DNA of 64,000 nucleotides, taken from positions 1,304,001 to 1,368,000 of the forward strand of contig NZ_CP077639.1 of NCBI RefSeq assembly GCF_019056395.1, written 5' to 3'. This stretch comes from Terribacillus sp. DMT04. Its GTDB lineage: Bacteria > Bacillota > Bacilli > Bacillales > Amphibacillaceae. The notes beneath the pieces are model-generated. The model made no database searches. It was not told where the DNA came from and saw nothing but the letters and a program-made list of their open reading frames with translations. Below are positions 19,202 through 27,828 of this stretch, piece after piece (the first letter of the stretch is position 1; each line of letters starts with the position of its first letter). The position numbers and the translations under genes were made by a program.

Positions 19202-20362
19202 TTATGTCAGTAGATGGGAAGAAAGAAATCTTTCCAATCGGTCCATGCCTTCCTCAAGCTGCTCCATGCTATAAGCATAGGAAAGGCGCATATACCCCTC
19301 GCCAAGATGAGAGAATGCATCTCCTGGTACGATTGCTAATCCAGATTTCTCGACGAGCGCTAATCCGAGCTCAAATGAAGTCATTTGCTTTATTGGGAAT
19401 TTCGGAAATATATAAAAAGCGCCGTTCGGCTTCTCGACTGTTAACCCCATTCTTGCTAGGCGTTCCAAGCAATAATCACGACGTTCTCGATAAGCCAGAC
19501 GCATATCAGCAGGATCTTCTAAACCGTTTGTTAATGCTTCTGTGGCAGCGTGTTGACTGACAGAAGAAGCGCATGTTGCATTGTATTGATGAACCTTAAG
19601 CATATGGGTGCTTAACCAGGCAGGTGCTAATGTGAATCCGATTCGCCAGCCTGTCATGGAATGAGATTTACTTAAACCATTAATAATGATTGTCTTTTGT
19701 CGAACTTGCGGGAAACTAGCAATCGAAACATGTGGCTGGTCATACGTAAGTTCACTATAAATCTCATCAGATAAAATGAAAATGTCTTTATTAGCTAAAT
19801 ATGCGGCAATCTCTTCTAGTTCTTCATATGTAAGTGTGACACCTGTCGGATTTGATGGATAAGGCAGAATAACACATTTCGTTTGCGGTGTAATGTATTG
19901 TTCTAGCACCGACTTTGTTAATTTAAAACCATTTGCTGTTGTATCTGCTAAAACTGTTTTTGCTCCTGCAAGGGCAATAAGCGGTTCATATCCCGGATAA
20001 ACAGGACCTGGTACAACGACTTCATCTCCCGGCTGGAGAATTGTACGCAGCGTAATATCTATTGCTTGAGAAGCTCCGGTCGTAACAATAATCTCATCTT
20101 CAGCTTGATAAGCAGGTGCGTACTTTGTATAAAAGGAACGAACAGCTTGTCGCAATTCCATTAAGCCCGCATTTGGTGTATACGTTGTTTGATTAGAGCG
20201 AATTGCCTCGATACCTGCTTCTTTTACATGAAGCGGAGTCGGGAAATCAGGCTGACCGATTGTGAGACTGATCATATCTTTTTTACCTGCTACCAAATTG
20301 TAGAACCGGCGAATACCGGAAATTTGAATGTCTTTTACATGCGGGTTGATATACTGTTCCAT
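19202..20362 (-). CDS. patA: PLP-dependent aminotransferase, probably N-acetyl-LL-diaminopimelate aminotransferase
   Basis: 386 residues, class I/II aminotransferase. Visible are the early segment MISLTIGQPDFPTPLHV, the cofactor region SNPTGV, SDEIYSELTY and the PLP-binding lysine in INGLSKSHSMTGWRIGF. B. subtilis PatA transaminates the acetylated diaminopimelate precursor in lysine and cell-wall synthesis, and the other acetyl-branch genes dapH and dapL lie 3.5 kb away. The PatA assignment rests on sequence plus this context; general aminotransferases are similar. ATG 20362 (GGAGGGG upstream) is preferred over the TTG one codon earlier. Confidence 0.88.
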   Translation of the reverse strand: MEQYINPHVKDIQISGIRRFYNLVAGKKDMISLTIGQPDFPTPLHVKEAGIEAIRSNQTTYTPNAGLMELRQAVRSFYTKYAPAYQAEDEIIVTTGASQAIDITLRTILQPGDEVVVPGPVYPGYEPLIALAGAKTVLADTTANGFKLTKSVLEQYITPQTKCVILPYPSNPTGVTLTYEELEEIAAYLANKDIFILSDEIYSELTYDQPHVSIASFPQVRQKTIIINGLSKSHSMTGWRIGFTLAPAWLSTHMLKVHQYNATCASSVSQHAATEALTNGLEDPADMRLAYRERRDYCLERLARMGLTVEKPNGAFYIFPKFPIKQMTSFELGLALVEKSGLAIVPGDAFSHLGEGYMRLSYAYSMEQLEEGMDRLERFLSSHLLT

Positions 20363-20475
20363 CAAGACCCCTCCAATTTTTCATACTTTCTTAACATAAT
20401 GTTCAAACAATTTTGATTATAACGTGATAATATTGGGAATAGCTAAGGGAAAATAAATAGGGAGGCCAATTTAAT

Positions 20476-20613
20476 ATGAGACCTCGTAAGCTTTCTTTAG
20501 AGGAATTAGTCACGCAAAACAAAAATGAGTTATTACAAGATGATCAGGAAATGCTTCGAATTGAAGAATCGCTGGATAAGAAATACGGCATCCAAACTGA
20601 TCATATGGAATAA
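20476..20613 (+). CDS. FbpB family small protein
   Basis: A 45-residue protein, too short for most gene finders: MRPRKLSLEELVTQNKNELL, then DDQEMLRIEESLDKKYG. It matches the FbpB-type small proteins of Bacillus (Arg/Lys-rich start, SxEELVxxNKxELL core, then ERIEExLEKK). In B. subtilis FbpB is repressed by Fur and helps the iron-sparing RNA FsrA. GGGAGG lies about ten bases before the ATG. Only half a Fur-like site (TGATAAT near 20424) is visible upstream, so iron control here is uncertain. Confidence 0.75.
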   Translation: MRPRKLSLEELVTQNKNELLQDDQEMLRIEESLDKKYGIQTDHME

Positions 20614-20646
20614 CGATTGATACATTATAACATAGTGACATCACAC

Positions 20647-20678
20647 AAGGAATCCTGTTCAGACGGGATTCCTTTTTC
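20647..20678 (+). terminator. terminator after the fbpB-like gene
   Basis: AAGGAATCC and GGATTCCTT pair, followed by TTT; the loop is about ten bases. Confidence 0.8.
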
Positions 20679-20726
20679 GTTTAGAAACAATATTTTTGGC
20701 CGAAGCTTTGAAAGGGAGGGATGATC

Positions 20727-20993
20727 ATGGCGATTATACCGGTATTTGGCATGATAGGTGCGGTGTCGTTTTTTGCAGTTATCTTTTTGCTTGTTCGTTG
20801 GTTTGTCAAGAAGCAATGGTACGCCTTTTTATCCGTACTTTGTGCGCATTTAATGTTAAGTTATCTGCTCAGTAAGGGATGGCTTTACTTGCCTTTTTCA
20901 CAGGCGGAATTGCAGCTAATGATAACAATAGCTTGCGGTATGCTTGTACTTGTAAAATTGCTGGAATACAAAAAGAAAAAGCGTACAGTCTAA
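20727..20993 (+). CDS. small membrane protein, 88 residues
   Basis: Three hydrophobic segments can be seen (about residues 3-24, 32-50 and 60-80), ending in the basic tail EYKKKKRTV. The family is not recognised. ATG 20727 is preferred since GGGAGGG ends six bases upstream; the ATG two codons earlier is too close. Its stop directly abuts the stop of the convergent ykyB gene, leaving no space for a separate terminator. Confidence 0.7.
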   Translation: MAIIPVFGMIGAVSFFAVIFLLVRWFVKKQWYAFLSVLCAHLMLSYLLSKGWLYLPFSQAELQLMITIACGMLVLVKLLEYKKKKRTV

Positions 20994-21467
20994 TTAGCTG
21001 CGTCGCTTTTTCTTATCGGGCCATGTAAATTGACCAAGGGAGGATGGCGTATAGTATGCGGATCTGCTGACTGGTGGCTGCTGTTTTTTCTTGGCTTCTT
21101 GCGGTGGCAGATTCAAATAAGACGAAAGAATCCGTTTTGCTTGTGAGAGGGAGAGGTTCGGTTTAGGATTCCGAAAGGTCTTGTCCAATTCTCCAAGATG
21201 CGGCAGTGTCTTAAAATCTTCTCTAGCAGCTGGAATGTGAAAATAATATTCTGCAACCTGCACCAGCATTGTGGAATGCTGGCGGCTCAGTTTTGGATGT
21301 TCCGAAAAGTGGAGACCAATCTTTTTTGCTTTGTTCTGCTCAAGAAGCTTGGCTACCGTCAGTTTCTTTAATTGATATAAGTAGCTAGGGTCAGGTGCTG
21401 TTTTCGCATGGCGATTAACAACAAATAATGCTTTCGCAATATCACTTAATGTTGTGTTTACTTTCAA
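20994..21467 (-). CDS. ykyB: YkyB-like protein
   Basis: 157 residues. The segment LSDIAKALFVVNRHAKTAPD with the following LYQLKKLTVAKLLEQNKAKK and GLHFSEHPKLSRQHSTMLVQ is typical of YkyB, a Bacillus protein of unknown function. The tail is basic. It uses a TTG start at 21467 preceded at seven bases by AGGAGGT; no ATG fits. In B. subtilis ykyB also lies between patA and ykuE, so gene order supports the call. Confidence 0.88.
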   Translation of the reverse strand: MKVNTTLSDIAKALFVVNRHAKTAPDPSYLYQLKKLTVAKLLEQNKAKKIGLHFSEHPKLSRQHSTMLVQVAEYYFHIPAAREDFKTLPHLGELDKTFRNPKPNLSLSQAKRILSSYLNLPPQEAKKKQQPPVSRSAYYTPSSLGQFTWPDKKKRRS

Positions 21468-21550
21468 TTGTGTAACCTCCTATTGCAGGGATAAACCTAG
21501 CGGAGAATGGTACTATCGTACAAAAAAGCTGTAAAGTTGGCAAGTTCTTT

Positions 21551-22420
21551 TTAATGCTCTTCCACATTCTGCTGTCCGTAATTTAAGGTAAGGGTACTGA
21601 TTTCGGGCGGGCATGCAAATCGAATTGGCATCCTGGTTGTTCCAACGCCTCTGGATACGAATACATGCAAAGGCCGGGAACCAATCTCATAATAACTATT
21701 TGGATAGCGTCTTCCATAAGGCGGGACAATTACCTCTCCGTAAAAAGGAATACGTACTTGACCGCCATGTGAATGTCCAGAAAGCTGAACATCAACTGGT
21801 AAATGTTTTACGTTCTCAGCTAAATCAGGTTCGTGCGCTAACAGAATGGTGAAGAGGTCATCACTGCTGTGCTGTGTTGCAGCATGCAAATTTGGTGTAC
21901 TCCGTATAACATCATCAATACCTGCAAGAATAATATGTTTTTGCTGGCGTTTTAATAGAGTGGCAGTATTATGGAGTGCAGTGAAGCCCCCAGCTTTCAT
22001 GTATTTCGCAACGATTGCTTCGCTATCATCGCGATAGTCATGGTTTCCAAAAATCCAATACTTTCCTAGGGGAGCGTGCAAGTCCGTTAGACAGTCAACG
22101 ATTTCTTGCTTCCATTTCAGCCGGATTGGTCGATCGGCGAAATCGCCTGTGAATACGATTAGATCTGCTTGCTGCTCTTGTATGTGACGAACAAGCCGTC
22201 TTAGTTTCCTAATAGAGTAATGATAACCCAAATGTAAATCACTAAACTGCACAATTTTCAGTCCGCTGAATTCCTCCGGCAAACGCTCGCTTGTCAGCGT
22301 GTAGGATTTGGTAACTAATGTTGCTGGTTCAATGTATCTGGCATATGTAAGTCCAAGTCCGGCACCAGCAAGTAGTGTCCCCGCAGCTGCGGACAGCCAT
22401 TTTTTTTTGTTGTTTTTCAT
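21551..22420 (-). CDS. ykuE: metallophosphoesterase, YkuE type
   Basis: 289 residues. An N-terminal hydrophobic segment (about 8-26) is followed by a calcineurin-like domain: FSDLHLGYHY, VFTGDFADR, WIFGNHDYRDD, LLAHEPD and LSGHSHGGQVRIP supply the dimetal ligands. B. subtilis YkuE is a Tat-exported, wall-bound phosphoesterase. Here the N-terminus has Lys-Lys-Lys rather than twin Arg, so Sec export or membrane anchoring is more likely. ATG 22420 has AAGAAGGTG upstream. Confidence 0.88.
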   Translation of the reverse strand: MKNNKKKWLSAAAGTLLAGAGLGLTYARYIEPATLVTKSYTLTSERLPEEFSGLKIVQFSDLHLGYHYSIRKLRRLVRHIQEQQADLIVFTGDFADRPIRLKWKQEIVDCLTDLHAPLGKYWIFGNHDYRDDSEAIVAKYMKAGGFTALHNTATLLKRQQKHIILAGIDDVIRSTPNLHAATQHSSDDLFTILLAHEPDLAENVKHLPVDVQLSGHSHGGQVRIPFYGEVIVPPYGRRYPNSYYEIGSRPLHVFVSRGVGTTRMPIRFACPPEISTLTLNYGQQNVEEH

Positions 22421-22446
22421 AAAAGCACCTTCTTTTAACCGTTAAT

Positions 22447-22486
22447 AAAGGCACTCTTCCCTAAAATAAATGGAAGAATGCCTTTT
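22447..22486 (-). terminator. terminator after the hemolysin III family gene
   Basis: Read on either strand, AAAGGCAcTCTTCC pairs with GGAAGAaTGCCTTT with one mismatch. It lies between the two minus-strand genes. Confidence 0.65.
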
Positions 22487-22490
22487 GTCT

Positions 22491-23123
22491 TCAAATGAGA
22501 AAAAGAATAGCGAAGAAATGAAACGCCGACCCCGCAAGTACAAACATATGCCACACGGCATGGTGATAAGGGATCTTTCGCCAAACGTAAAATACAGCAC
22601 CAATTGTATAAAGCAGACCGCCAATGAGTAAATACTGAAGCGACTGCTGCGGCAATACTTCAAGCAACGGTTTCCAAATGAACATAATCATCCAGCCCAT
22701 TAGAAGATAAAGTATCGTTGACATGATTAGAAATTTCTTAACAAAGAAAATCTTAAATATAGTTCCGGCGATGGCAATTCCCCAAACAATCCCGAAAACT
22801 GTCCATCCGAGCGGATCTCTAAGGCTGATCAGCAGTATCGGTGTATACGTACCGGCTATAAATAAATAGATAGCCGCATGATCAATAATTTGGAAAATAT
22901 CTTTTGTTTTCCCTTCCGGTAATGCGTGCACTATTGTAGAAGAGAGATACATAAGCAGCATCGTCGTCCCAAAGATTGTGACAGAGACAATAACCCATGG
23001 GTCACTCGAAAAACTTGCCAAGACGATTGCGACAGCGAGGGCAGCTATACTAAGCAAGGCTCCAAAGCCATGTGTAATCGAATGGGCTGTTTCCTCTTTT
23101 TTGGTGAAAATATATGTTTCCAA
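22491..23123 (-). CDS. hemolysin III / PAQR-like membrane protein
   Basis: 210 residues with seven membrane segments. Family motifs are EETAHSITHGFGALLSIAAL near the start, SSTIVHALP, and HHAVWHMFVLAGSAFHFFAI near the end; their serine, aspartate and histidines form the likely zinc site of this hydrolase-like superfamily. The physiological role is unclear and haemolysis need not apply. The start is TTG 23123 with GAGGT six bases upstream. Confidence 0.9.
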   Translation of the reverse strand: METYIFTKKEETAHSITHGFGALLSIAALAVAIVLASFSSDPWVIVSVTIFGTTMLLMYLSSTIVHALPEGKTKDIFQIIDHAAIYLFIAGTYTPILLISLRDPLGWTVFGIVWGIAIAGTIFKIFFVKKFLIMSTILYLLMGWMIMFIWKPLLEVLPQQSLQYLLIGGLLYTIGAVFYVWRKIPYHHAVWHMFVLAGSAFHFFAILFLI

Positions 23124-23334
23124 TTATTTACCTCATTTCTGCTTTGTTTCAGTATAATGCTTTTTCTAGCTTAACACCATTAAAAGCGGTTCAATCCTGG
23201 AAATATTTTATGGTACAGCGGCCCAAATGTGACACATTGCAGATGACGTCGAAATTGGTAGCCTGCCTAGGGATGTGGTAAACTGTTAGGGGTAGTTGCC
23301 TCCTTCTATTGCCACAGACAAAAGGAGAGATCGC

Positions 23335-23808
23335 ATGGCAAAATTAGAGCTTCAGGAACTCACTGAAATGATAGTGGGAGACTTGATGATTGAATCTGAA
23401 AAAGTCGCCCATGTTCAATTGAATAATCCGTTGGAGCATGCTTTACTCGTACTTGTTAAATCTGGTTACTCTGTTATTCCTGTACTTGACCATACGTACA
23501 GGCTGCAAGGTATGATATCAAAGACTGCAATTTTAAATGAAGTACTCGGTATGGAAAGATTTGAAATGGAGAAGCTTTCCGAGCTGAAGGTGCTGGACAC
23601 CATGCTGACAGATGTACCGGTTTTAAAGAAATCTGATCCATTTCTGACAGCATTAAAGGCTGTGGTGAATCATGCTTTTCTTTGTGTGCTGGACGAGGAA
23701 GGGTACTTTGAAGGAATTCTGACTCGCCGTGCTATTCTCAAGCAGATGAACAGGTATCTGCATGAGCAAGTGCACTTTCACCCTGCTGGGGATAAAACGA
23801 ATGCGTAA
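23335..23808 (+). CDS. darB: CBS-domain cyclic-di-AMP receptor, DarB/CbpB type
   Basis: 157 residues, two CBS motifs (about 12-75 and 80-140) with SGYSVIPVLDHTYRLQGMIS and LTRRAILKQMNRYLHEQ. It matches B. subtilis YkuL/DarB, which binds c-di-AMP and, when free of it, activates Rel and pyruvate carboxylase. A pycA gene lies in this same window (57976). Gene order (ykuL before dapH-dapL) agrees with B. subtilis. ATG 23335 has AAAGGAGAG upstream; an in-frame extension of 13 codons lacks a site. Confidence 0.88.
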   Translation: MAKLELQELTEMIVGDLMIESEKVAHVQLNNPLEHALLVLVKSGYSVIPVLDHTYRLQGMISKTAILNEVLGMERFEMEKLSELKVLDTMLTDVPVLKKSDPFLTALKAVVNHAFLCVLDEEGYFEGILTRRAILKQMNRYLHEQVHFHPAGDKTNA

Positions 23809-23907
23809 GCTTGTATTTATTATGCAATGAACCCCGCTTAAATGCTTGTTGATTAGTAAAAGTTTTGTTAAAGTAATTCCATACGTTCTACATAGGAGGC
23901 CAAAACC

Positions 23908-24621
23908 ATGAAAATGATGGATGCAAATGAAATTATTTCTTTCATTTCGAATAGTAAAAAATCTACACCAGTAAAAGTATACGCAAAAGGTAATGACTTG
24001 GATAAATTGACTTATCCGGAAAGTGTCAAAGCATTCCCAGAAGCAAATACAGCCGTTCTTTTCGGAGAATGGAGCGAGCTTGAGGGCTTCTTGAAAGATA
24101 CAGCTGCTATTGAAGATTATGTCATTGAAAACGACCGTCGCAATTCAGCTATTCCGCTTTTAGACATGAAAGGTATTAACGCCCGTATTGAGCCAGGCGT
24201 AGTTATTCGTGATCAAGTGGAAATCGGTGATGGCGCAGTTATTATGATGGGTGCTTCTATTAACATCGGTTCTGTAATCGGCGAAGGAACAATGATTGAT
24301 ATGAACGTTGTAATGGGTGGACGTGCTACTGTCGGTAAAAACTGTCACATTGGTGCAGGTACTGTCTTGGCAGGTGTAATTGAACCACCTTCCGCGAAAC
24401 CAGTCGTAATTGAAGATGATGTTGTCATTGGTGCGAACGTTGTCGTGTTGGAAGGGGTAACGGTTGGAAAAGGTTCCATTGTTGCAGCTGGTGCGATTGT
24501 GACAGAAGATGTAGCTCCAAACACACTTGTTGGCGGCACGCCGGCACGCGTATTGAAAGAAATTGATGATCAAACGAAATCCAAGACAGAGATTCGTCAG
24601 GAACTTCGTAAATTGAACTAA
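23908..24621 (+). CDS. dapH: 2,3,4,5-tetrahydropyridine-2,6-dicarboxylate N-acetyltransferase
   Basis: 237 residues. An N-terminal domain ([20 protein letters not shown]) is followed by a left-handed beta-helix of hexapeptide repeats (from about residue 90, e.g. [20 protein letters not shown]), then the active-site area [20 protein letters not shown]. It acetylates tetrahydrodipicolinate in the diaminopimelate/lysine pathway used by Bacillus. ATG 23908 has TAGGAGG upstream. dapL follows after a terminator-like hairpin. Confidence 0.97.
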   Translation: MKMMDANEIISFISNSKKSTPVKVYAKGNDLDKLTYPESVKAFPEANTAVLFGEWSELEGFLKDTAAIEDYVIENDRRNSAIPLLDMKGINARIEPGVVIRDQVEIGDGAVIMMGASINIGSVIGEGTMIDMNVVMGGRATVGKNCHIGAGTVLAGVIEPPSAKPVVIEDDVVIGANVVVLEGVTVGKGSIVAAGAIVTEDVAPNTLVGGTPARVLKEIDDQTKSKTEIRQELRKLN

Positions 24622-24626
24622 GAAGG

Positions 24627-24652
24627 AAGGAGCAGCTGCTGCTCCTTTTTTT
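24627..24652 (+). terminator. terminator between dapH and dapL
   Basis: AAGGAGCAG and CTGCTCCTT form a perfect 9-pair stem with a three-base loop and seven T in all, only 30 bases before dapL. Confidence 0.85.
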
Positions 24653-24680
24653 ATTATCACATAAAGCGGGTGACAAAAAA

Positions 24681-25793
24681 ATGGAAGACAAGCTGATTCA
24701 AATCAGAAGAGATTTACATCAAATACCGGAGCTCGGTTTTCAAGAAGAGAAAACTCAAGTTTACTTGCTCGATTACATAAAGCAGCTTCCGCAGGATCAT
24801 CTTCAAATCAAAACTTGGCGAACAGGCATTATTGTACGAGTTGCGGGGGCGGAAGGTTCGAAAACAATCGGCTTCCGAACCGATATTGATGGTCTGCCCA
24901 TAACGGAAGAAACTGGACTGCATTTTGAGTCGCAGCACGAAGGCCGTATGCACGCTTGCGGTCATGATTTACATATGACAATCGCTTTAGGTGCATTAAC
25001 AGCTTGCGCAAACAAACAGCCGCATCAGAATATGGTTTTTATTTTTCAGCCAGCGGAAGAAGGCCCAGGAGGCGCGCTGCCTCTTTTAGAAAGTGGCGTG
25101 CTGAAAGAATGGTGGCCGGATGAGATTTTTGCACTCCACATTGCCCCGGAGCTGCCTGTTGGAACGGTTTCCTCCAGAGCAGGGATTCTTTTTGCTAATA
25201 CGAGTGAGCTGTTTTTAGATTTCAAAGGAAAAGGCGGTCATGCTGCTTACCCCCACTTAACGAAGGACATGGTTGTCGCAGCTAGTACCTTCGTAACGAA
25301 TATGCAAGGGATAGTTGCTCGTAATCTTGATCCGTTACAAAGTGCTGTTATAACAATCGGTAAAATGGAGAGCGGATTTGTCCAAAATACAATTGCGGAG
25401 ACTGCGCGGCTGGAAGGGACAATTCGCACGATGGACCCAGAGGCAATTGCTGTAGTAAAGCAGCATATCGAGCAGCAGGCAAAAGGACTGGAAATCAGCC
25501 ATGATTGCCAGATCGGTATCGATTACGGCTCCAATTATTATCAAGTGTATAACGATAACACGAAAGTAGAAGCTTTTCAAAAAGCGATAGCAATGACTGC
25601 TTTAACATATAAAGAAGCTAACCCTGCGATGACCGGTGAAGATTTTGGTTATATGCTGAAGGAGATACCAGGATTCATGTTCTGGCTGGGAGTCGATTCC
25701 CCGTACGGCTTGCACCACAGTAAATTGACACCAGACGAACAAGCGATAAACTGCGGCGTTGAAGCGGTACTAGCTTATATAAACGAAACATAA
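24681..25793 (+). CDS. dapL: N-acetyldiaminopimelate deacetylase
   Basis: 370 residues, M20 peptidase family. Metal-binding residues are visible in [15 protein letters not shown] and [14 protein letters not shown], with the dimerisation domain in the middle ([13 protein letters not shown]) and the late histidine in [12 protein letters not shown]. It removes the acetyl group to give LL-diaminopimelate. The ATG at 24681 has only a weak site (GGGTGAC). dapH lies directly upstream but a terminator separates them, so expression may depend on readthrough. Confidence 0.95.
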   Translation: MEDKLIQIRRDLHQIPELGFQEEKTQVYLLDYIKQLPQDHLQIKTWRTGIIVRVAGAEGSKTIGFRTDIDGLPITEETGLHFESQHEGRMHACGHDLHMTIALGALTACANKQPHQNMVFIFQPAEEGPGGALPLLESGVLKEWWPDEIFALHIAPELPVGTVSSRAGILFANTSELFLDFKGKGGHAAYPHLTKDMVVAASTFVTNMQGIVARNLDPLQSAVITIGKMESGFVQNTIAETARLEGTIRTMDPEAIAVVKQHIEQQAKGLEISHDCQIGIDYGSNYYQVYNDNTKVEAFQKAIAMTALTYKEANPAMTGEDFGYMLKEIPGFMFWLGVDSPYGLHHSKLTPDEQAINCGVEAVLAYINET

Positions 25794-25828
25794 AGAAAAG
25801 CGCAAAGCTTATTGCTTTGCGCTTTCTT
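25794..25828. terminator. bidirectional terminator
   Basis: AAGCGCAAAGC and GCTTTGCGCTT form a perfect 11-pair stem. It overlaps the last codons of the convergent mscS gene. Confidence 0.85.
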
Positions 25829-26663
25829 CTGTCCGCTGCATAAATACTTGATGCGGATAAGGGATTTCGATTCCTTCTTTGTCGAAAGCTTCCTTGATCG
25901 CTTTTTTCATATCTCTTTCAGCACCATATTGTTCCATATTAGCAGTATGACCGATAATACGAAGCGTCACTTCAGAGGCTCCCAATTCTTGAACACCAAT
26001 AACGTCCGGGCCTTCACGGAAGCGTTCATCGTGCTGGAAGTCTTCGCAAATTTCTTGAAGAACACGAAGTGCATGATCAATATCATCTTCATAACTGATG
26101 CCGATGTCGACCATTGCGCGCATGTTCCCGCGGGAATGATTGCTAATACCAGTAATATTTCTGTTTGGGATGAAATTAAGTGTTCCATCAAAGCTTCTTA
26201 CTTGCGTTGTCCGTAATCCTACTTCTTCTACTACGCCATTATAGCCGGAAGTCGTAATGACATCGCCAACTTCTATTTGCCTTTCAAGTAATATGAAGAA
26301 ACCTGTAACCACATCACTTACTAACCCTTGCGCACCGAAACCGATTGCCAATCCGATAATGCCGGCACCGGCAATTAGCGGTCCAATTTGGATATCAAAT
26401 ACGCCAAAAATCATGACAACAAGCAGGAAAATCAATGTATACCCATATGTATTGAGCAAAAGTTTTTCCAGCGTCACCATTCTGCTAGTTGATATGCGCT
26501 GTTTTGTGCTGGCTTTGTTTAAGCTGGAGCTAATAAGCTTTTTACCTACTGCTCGTAAAACAAAATACCCTATTACAATTAGCAGCAGCTGCAGACCTAC
26601 TGAGATGACGATTTCAATTAACCCGTCATAGTTAAAATTTAGTCCGTCGGTTAGAAAATTCAT
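25809..26663 (-). CDS. ykuT: small-conductance mechanosensitive channel (MscS family)
   Basis: 284 residues. Three N-terminal membrane segments lead to the pore-lining helix LIAGAGIIGLAIGFGAQGLV, then LLERQIEVGDVI and the beta domain, the layout of MscS. These channels release solutes on osmotic downshock. In B. subtilis ykuT is likewise next to ykuU. ATG 26663 has AAAGGAGACG upstream. It fits with the two osmolyte importers in the window, although they are not adjacent. Confidence 0.93.
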   Translation of the reverse strand: MNFLTDGLNFNYDGLIEIVISVGLQLLLIVIGYFVLRAVGKKLISSSLNKASTKQRISTSRMVTLEKLLLNTYGYTLIFLLVVMIFGVFDIQIGPLIAGAGIIGLAIGFGAQGLVSDVVTGFFILLERQIEVGDVITTSGYNGVVEEVGLRTTQVRSFDGTLNFIPNRNITGISNHSRGNMRAMVDIGISYEDDIDHALRVLQEICEDFQHDERFREGPDVIGVQELGASEVTLRIIGHTANMEQYGAERDMKKAIKEAFDKEGIEIPYPHQVFMQRTEESAKQ

Positions 26664-26789
26664 AGAACGTCTCCTTTTTCGATTATCGACTCTAGGTATA
26701 TTCCCTGTAACATTCTACATGAAACTTCATGTAACGCAAGATGCAATTTTGGCATATAGTGACACTGGTGAAAAGAAGGAGGAGAGTCG

Positions 26790-27335
26790 ATGATCGGAAA
26801 AACTGCACCTCAATTCGAACTACCCGCAATTATGCCGGATGGAAGAACAGCAGCCGTAAGCTTGACACATAGTATAAAAGCGGAAAAGTGGCTTGTACTC
26901 TTTTTTTATCCGCGCGATTTTAGTACCGTCTGTCCGACGGAATTAAATGATCTAGCAGATAGGATGGCTGCTTTTGAAGCATTAGATGCAGATGTTGTGG
27001 CTGTGTCCACAGACAGTCTTGCATCGCATCATGCCTGGCAGAAAACGCCTCGAGAGAAGGATGGAATAAAGGGTGCTGCATATCCGCTTGCTTCAGATTT
27101 TACAGGTAATGTGTCTCAAGCCTTTGGTGTGCTGGATGCAAGAGACTATACATCGCAGCGTGCGACATTCATCATTGATCCAACTGGAGTCATTTGCTAT
27201 TGTGTCATGCACGCAGACTTGGTAGGACGGGAAACAACCGAATTGCTGCGTGTATTGGAGGCTCTCCAAACGGGAGAAGCTTGCGGTGTGAATTGGCAGC
27301 CAGGTGACGAACAACTCACACAGGAGGAGGTATAA
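26790..27335 (+). CDS. ykuU: 2-Cys peroxiredoxin
   Basis: 181 residues. Peroxidatic cysteine C48 lies in FYPRDFSTVCPTELN, and the resolving cysteine near C165 in GEACGVNWQPG, so this is a typical 2-Cys AhpC/Prx1 enzyme reducing hydrogen or organic peroxides in the cytoplasm. ATG 26790 has AAGGAGGAG upstream. The stop falls two bases before the ATG of the thioredoxin-like ykuV gene, pointing to a translationally coupled pair. Confidence 0.95.
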   Translation: MIGKTAPQFELPAIMPDGRTAAVSLTHSIKAEKWLVLFFYPRDFSTVCPTELNDLADRMAAFEALDADVVAVSTDSLASHHAWQKTPREKDGIKGAAYPLASDFTGNVSQAFGVLDARDYTSQRATFIIDPTGVICYCVMHADLVGRETTELLRVLEALQTGEACGVNWQPGDEQLTQEEV

Positions 27336-27336
27336 T

Positions 27337-27762
27337 ATGCTAGCTCAATTGCCTTCTGTCATTAATCAGCAGCCGGAAAATTGGCTCATTCAGCCGGAAC
27401 AGCACACAGGCGGCCGTTCGTTAGTTGTTTTCTTTTGGTCAATAAGCTGTACCATGTGCAAAGAGAAAATGCCTAGCTTCTTACACTTTGCTAAAGAAGA
27501 ATCGTTATTTTTTGATATGCTGTTTGTTCATGTGCCTCGTTCAGCAGCGGATTTAGCTGTACATGAAATAAAAGAATATATGCAGCAATTAGATGTTCCG
27601 GTTTATCTGGATCACAAGCATCAAATGAAGAATACCTTTCGCGTGCAAAAGCTGCCTAGTATTGCTCTAATTGACAAAAAAGGAAGGTTACGACATATAC
27701 AAGCAGGCGGTAATTTTACAACCATGCTGACAAAGCAGCTCGATAGCTTGAAATACAGTTAA
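27337..27762 (+). CDS. ykuV: thioredoxin-like thiol-disulfide oxidoreductase
   Basis: 141 residues, thioredoxin fold with the active pair C38 and C41 (SCTMCKEKMP) and the cis-proline segment KLPSIALIDKKGR. It corresponds to B. subtilis YkuV, a cytoplasmic thiol-disulfide oxidoreductase encoded with the peroxiredoxin YkuU, and may regenerate it. ATG 27337 has AGGAGGAGG upstream, overlapping the end of ykuU; the open frame extends eleven codons further into ykuU without its own site. Confidence 0.92.
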   Translation: MLAQLPSVINQQPENWLIQPEQHTGGRSLVVFFWSISCTMCKEKMPSFLHFAKEESLFFDMLFVHVPRSAADLAVHEIKEYMQQLDVPVYLDHKHQMKNTFRVQKLPSIALIDKKGRLRHIQAGGNFTTMLTKQLDSLKYS

Positions 27763-27828
27763 GCATGCTTTATCCTTGCGGGCAATTCATGGTAAGCTTG
27801 CTCTATCAGAAAATAAAGGATGAGCGAT

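Noticed and set aside
20400-20475. Fur box before the fbpB-like gene
   Set aside because: Only one half-site (TGATAAT) is convincing; the other half does not match, so no feature was called.
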